Assembly (NCBI GenBank): GCA_964346445.1
Contig: CAYFUI010000018.1
Coordinates: 1-14,628 of the forward strand
Origin: JAGOZV01 sp964346445
Lineage (GTDB): Bacteria > Patescibacteriota > Saccharimonadia > Saccharimonadales > Saccharimonadaceae
DNA length: 14,628 nucleotides
Reading direction: 5' to 3'
How positions within the stretch are numbered: position 1 is the stretch's first letter; the number at the start of each line of letters is the position of its first letter. Shown here piece after piece: positions 13,397 to 14,628 of the stretch. Made by a program: the position numbers and the translations under genes. The notes beneath the pieces are model-generated. The model had not been told where the DNA came from. It made no database searches and saw nothing but the letters and a program-made list of their open reading frames with translations.

Positions 13397-13954
13397 ATGA
13401 ATGAAAGACCAGTAGCAGTGGAGTGGTATGGGCCACAAAATGGGGGTTTTGCTGTAGATGCCGATGGCGAAATTAAACCATTAGGAGATTTTGACAGCCT
13501 TCCTGGTGGCGTCAAGGATAGCCGACAGGTGGCAGACGAAATGATGGCAGGGTATTTATACAAAGAACAGCGGGCATTAGATGCTAGGAATGAGCACCTA
13601 TTAGAAGTTGTAAAAAATGTGGGTAAGGCAAAGCAATTTGCTGGCGGTGCCCGGCATGCAGAAAATGCAGTAAATAAGTTACCACAATTTATGAAAAACC
13701 CGGAAATGAATGCCCAAAAGGCTGAGCGTTTTTATCAAACAGCCTTAGAGCAGGGAGAAAAGGCTTGTGCTAGCTGTTTGTACTTAGACGACTGTCCCCT
13801 ATTGCCTATTAAATTAACCAAGGCGCTTGAAGACCGGAAGGTGCGTCAACGTTATGGCACTAGGCTCATGAACCCAAAAACCGCTAGCGAATCTTGTGAA
13901 ACACTTATAAAACCAGGCCGTCTTCCTAATAAACCACGCAAATTCAAGAAATAA
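13397..13954 (+). CDS. Four-cysteine soluble hypothetical protein
   Basis: A 185-residue cytoplasmic protein of no recognised family. The first 40 residues look like short strands and turns (VEWYGPQNGGFAVDADG), followed by helices (about 43-120), then CASCLYLDDCP with Cys124, Cys127 and Cys133, a helix, and Cys167, with a very basic tail (RLPNKPRKFKK). The spacing C-x2-C-x5-C-x33-C uses every cysteine in the protein and suggests one zinc or Fe-S site; the CxxCx5C part recalls Fe-S clusters of WhiB or Cas4/AddB type, but with the fourth Cys after rather than before it. The basic tail could bind nucleic acid. It has its own strong promoter and a terminator at 13969. No Shine-Dalgarno site is seen. 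Confidence 0.75.
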   Translation: MNERPVAVEWYGPQNGGFAVDADGEIKPLGDFDSLPGGVKDSRQVADEMMAGYLYKEQRALDARNEHLLEVVKNVGKAKQFAGGARHAENAVNKLPQFMKNPEMNAQKAERFYQTALEQGEKACASCLYLDDCPLLPIKLTKALEDRKVRQRYGTRLMNPKTASESCETLIKPGRLPNKPRKFKK

Positions 13955-13968
13955 ATAGTGGAGAAATG

Positions 13969-13996
13969 AAAAACCCCTCACTAAGAGGGTGTTTTT
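13969..13996. terminator. Bidirectional terminator abutting a tRNA 3' end
   Basis: CCCCTC (13974-13979) pairs with GAGGG-T-G (13985-13991) with T13990 bulged, around a 5-nt loop, extended by A-T pairs (13969-13973 with 13992-13996). TTTTTT (13992-13997) follows on the plus strand and TTTTT on the minus strand. It ends the four-cysteine gene and the convergent tRNA, and touches the encoded CCA. Confidence 0.75.
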
Positions 13997-14072
13997 TGGT
14001 GGGGCTGGTTGGAATCGAACCAACTACCAAGTGGTTATGAGCCACCTGCTCTAACCGATGAGCTACAGCCCC
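13997..14072 (-). tRNA. tRNA with CAU anticodon (tRNA-Ile2 or elongator tRNA-Met)
   Basis: The minus strand folds into a complete cloverleaf: acceptor GGGGCTG/CAGCCCC, D stem GCTC/GAGC with loop ATCGGTTA, anticodon stem GGTGG/CCACT with loop CTCATAA (anticodon CAU), variable loop TGGTA, T stem GTTGG/CCAAC with loop TTCGATT, discriminator A73 and an encoded CCA (13997-13999). G1-C72 pairing excludes initiator tRNA. The anticodon arm with the following CUUGGU resembles bacterial tRNA-Ile2, in which TilS changes C34 to lysidine to read AUA; elongator Met is the alternative. A terminator follows directly, and a -10 (complement of 14100-14105) lies about 27 nt upstream. Confidence 0.95.
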
Positions 14073-14099
14073 TGATGCTATACAGTTAGTTCACTCCAT

Positions 14100-14132
14100 A
14101 TTATAGCCTATTTATAGCTTTTGGGCTATAAT
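14100..14132. promoter_or_regulatory. Symmetrical divergent promoter pair (inverted repeat)
   Basis: ATTATAGCC (14100-14108) and GGCTATAAT (14124-14132) are exact 9-bp inverted copies separated by 15 bp. Each contains a consensus -10: the left one (complement of 14100-14105) for the tRNA, the right one (14127-14132) for the division gene at 14144. The two -10 boxes point away from each other. Confidence 0.5.
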
Positions 14133-14143
14133 ATTAACTGTTA

Positions 14144-14593
14144 ATGAATAAAATTAAAATAAATATAAAACGGCTTTTATATAAAATACGCTATAATTTA
14201 ATGACTCCGCAAAACATTGTTTTAGCTATAGCTTTAGTAATAGCTGCTGGATGGGTGTGGGGCTCGTTAAATATGATGACTCGTAATTACCAGTTGCAGC
14301 ACCAGCTTAGTGACCGCAAGCGTCAATTAGCCTTAACACAAATTGATGTTGATAATATGCGTTTAGCCCAAAAATACTACAAAACCGAAGAGTTTTTAGA
14401 ATTAAGTGCGCGCGAAAGCCTCAATGTGGTCAAGCCAGGAGAAAAGGTGCTGTTGCTTGAGCCGGCACCGCCAGAAGCACTGGAAAAAGACGCTAAAAAC
14501 GCCCATAAAGCCAGAGAAAAGACCGCTAATCAAAGGGGGTCAAACTTAGACCAGTGGATTAACTTTTTATTTGGTGGCAACCGCCCCACTTAG
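14144..14593 (+). CDS. Septum formation initiator family protein (FtsB/DivIC-like)
   Basis: Bitopic cell-division protein expected to work in an FtsB/FtsL/FtsQ-type complex at the septum. The 149 residues have a basic cytoplasmic start (to about 18), one membrane helix (about 23-41), a coiled coil (about 45-77), and then the diagnostic segment YYKTEEFLELSARESLNVVKPGEKVLLLEP (78-107; shown here only to locate it by its ends YYKTEE and GEKVLLLEP), which matches the end of the FtsB/DivIC coiled coil. A linker rich in Glu, Lys and Ala leads to a hydrophobic tail WINFLFGG (138-145). The -10 TATAAT (14127-14132) leaves a leader of only about 4-5 nt. It reads away from the tRNA. Confidence 0.85.
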   Translation: MNKIKINIKRLLYKIRYNLMTPQNIVLAIALVIAAGWVWGSLNMMTRNYQLQHQLSDRKRQLALTQIDVDNMRLAQKYYKTEEFLELSARESLNVVKPGEKVLLLEPAPPEALEKDAKNAHKAREKTANQRGSNLDQWINFLFGGNRPT

Positions 14594-14601
14594 GAAAAAA
14601 G

Positions 14602-14628
14602 TTGAAAAATTAAGTAAAAAATGCCTAT
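14602..14628 (+). promoter_or_regulatory. Possible promoter cut by the window end
   Basis: TTGAAA (14602-14607) followed 18 bp later by TAT at the last three bases (14626-14628), with a TG at 14622-14623, could be a promoter whose -10 continues beyond the window. Too incomplete to be sure. Confidence 0.2.

Noticed and set aside
13814..14023. Minus-strand frame across the end of the four-cysteine gene and the tRNA
   Set aside because: It overlaps a tRNA, a terminator and a better-supported gene.
26..14593. UGA recoded as glycine (genetic code 25)
   Set aside because: All genes are full length in the standard code and glycines in conserved motifs use GGN; in-frame TGA codons are not needed.
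1..14628. CRISPR array, insertion sequence, integrase or phage genes
   Set aside because: No regularly spaced repeats, transposase or integrase motifs, or terminal inverted repeats were seen.

Overview
The window looks like a stretch of chromosome from a Patescibacteria/CPR bacterium, most likely Candidatus Saccharibacteria (TM7). This is inferred from gene content: an arginine deiminase/carbamate kinase pair, an archaeal-type (short, no GAD domain) aspartyl-tRNA synthetase, a compact MurC-type ligase, a small conserved basic protein ending in a PEGREVYENPRN-like tail, and many small membrane proteins with little family signal. The DNA is AT-rich and densely coded on both strands. No insertion sequence, phage module or CRISPR array is visible. 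All 18 stop codons I assign are TAA (14) or TAG (4); none is TGA, and no gene is broken by in-frame TGA.

Layout. 26-2241 (+): arcA and arcC, two of the three arginine deiminase pathway enzymes; ornithine carbamoyltransferase is not in the window. 2273-2577 (+): a promoter, a possible structured leader, a small basic ORF and a bidirectional terminator. 2618-3295 (-): a membrane-anchored DsbA-like thiol oxidoreductase, divergent from a CBS-domain membrane protein (3357-4289) that is followed by aspS (4307-5620). 5673-7090: four small membrane or secreted proteins of unknown role, one of them on the minus strand (5928-6110). 7071-8342 (-): MurC-type ligase, convergent and 3'-overlapping with its neighbour. 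8405-9336 (+): a four-cysteine membrane protein and a small conserved protein. 9353-11198 (+): a promoter/terminator/promoter leader, then a LuxI-like or exosortase-type acyltransferase and an E1-like (ThiF/MoeB-fold) adenylating enzyme. 11226-13358 (+): a multi-spanning sensor histidine kinase with no response regulator beside it. 13397-14593: a four-cysteine soluble protein, a CAU-anticodon tRNA (-) and an FtsB/DivIC-like division protein.

The most interesting region is 9353-13358. An acyltransferase of the autoinducer-synthase superfamily, an E1-like enzyme that lacks the usual catalytic and zinc cysteines, and a membrane sensor kinase follow one another on one strand. A small-molecule synthesis-and-sensing system is one reading; this is inference. 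The second theme is transcription and translation. Six genes have a -10 box placed 6 or 7 bases before the ATG, which predicts leaderless mRNAs, while other genes have ordinary Shine-Dalgarno sites. Extended (TGn) -10 boxes and closely packed or overlapping divergent promoters recur.
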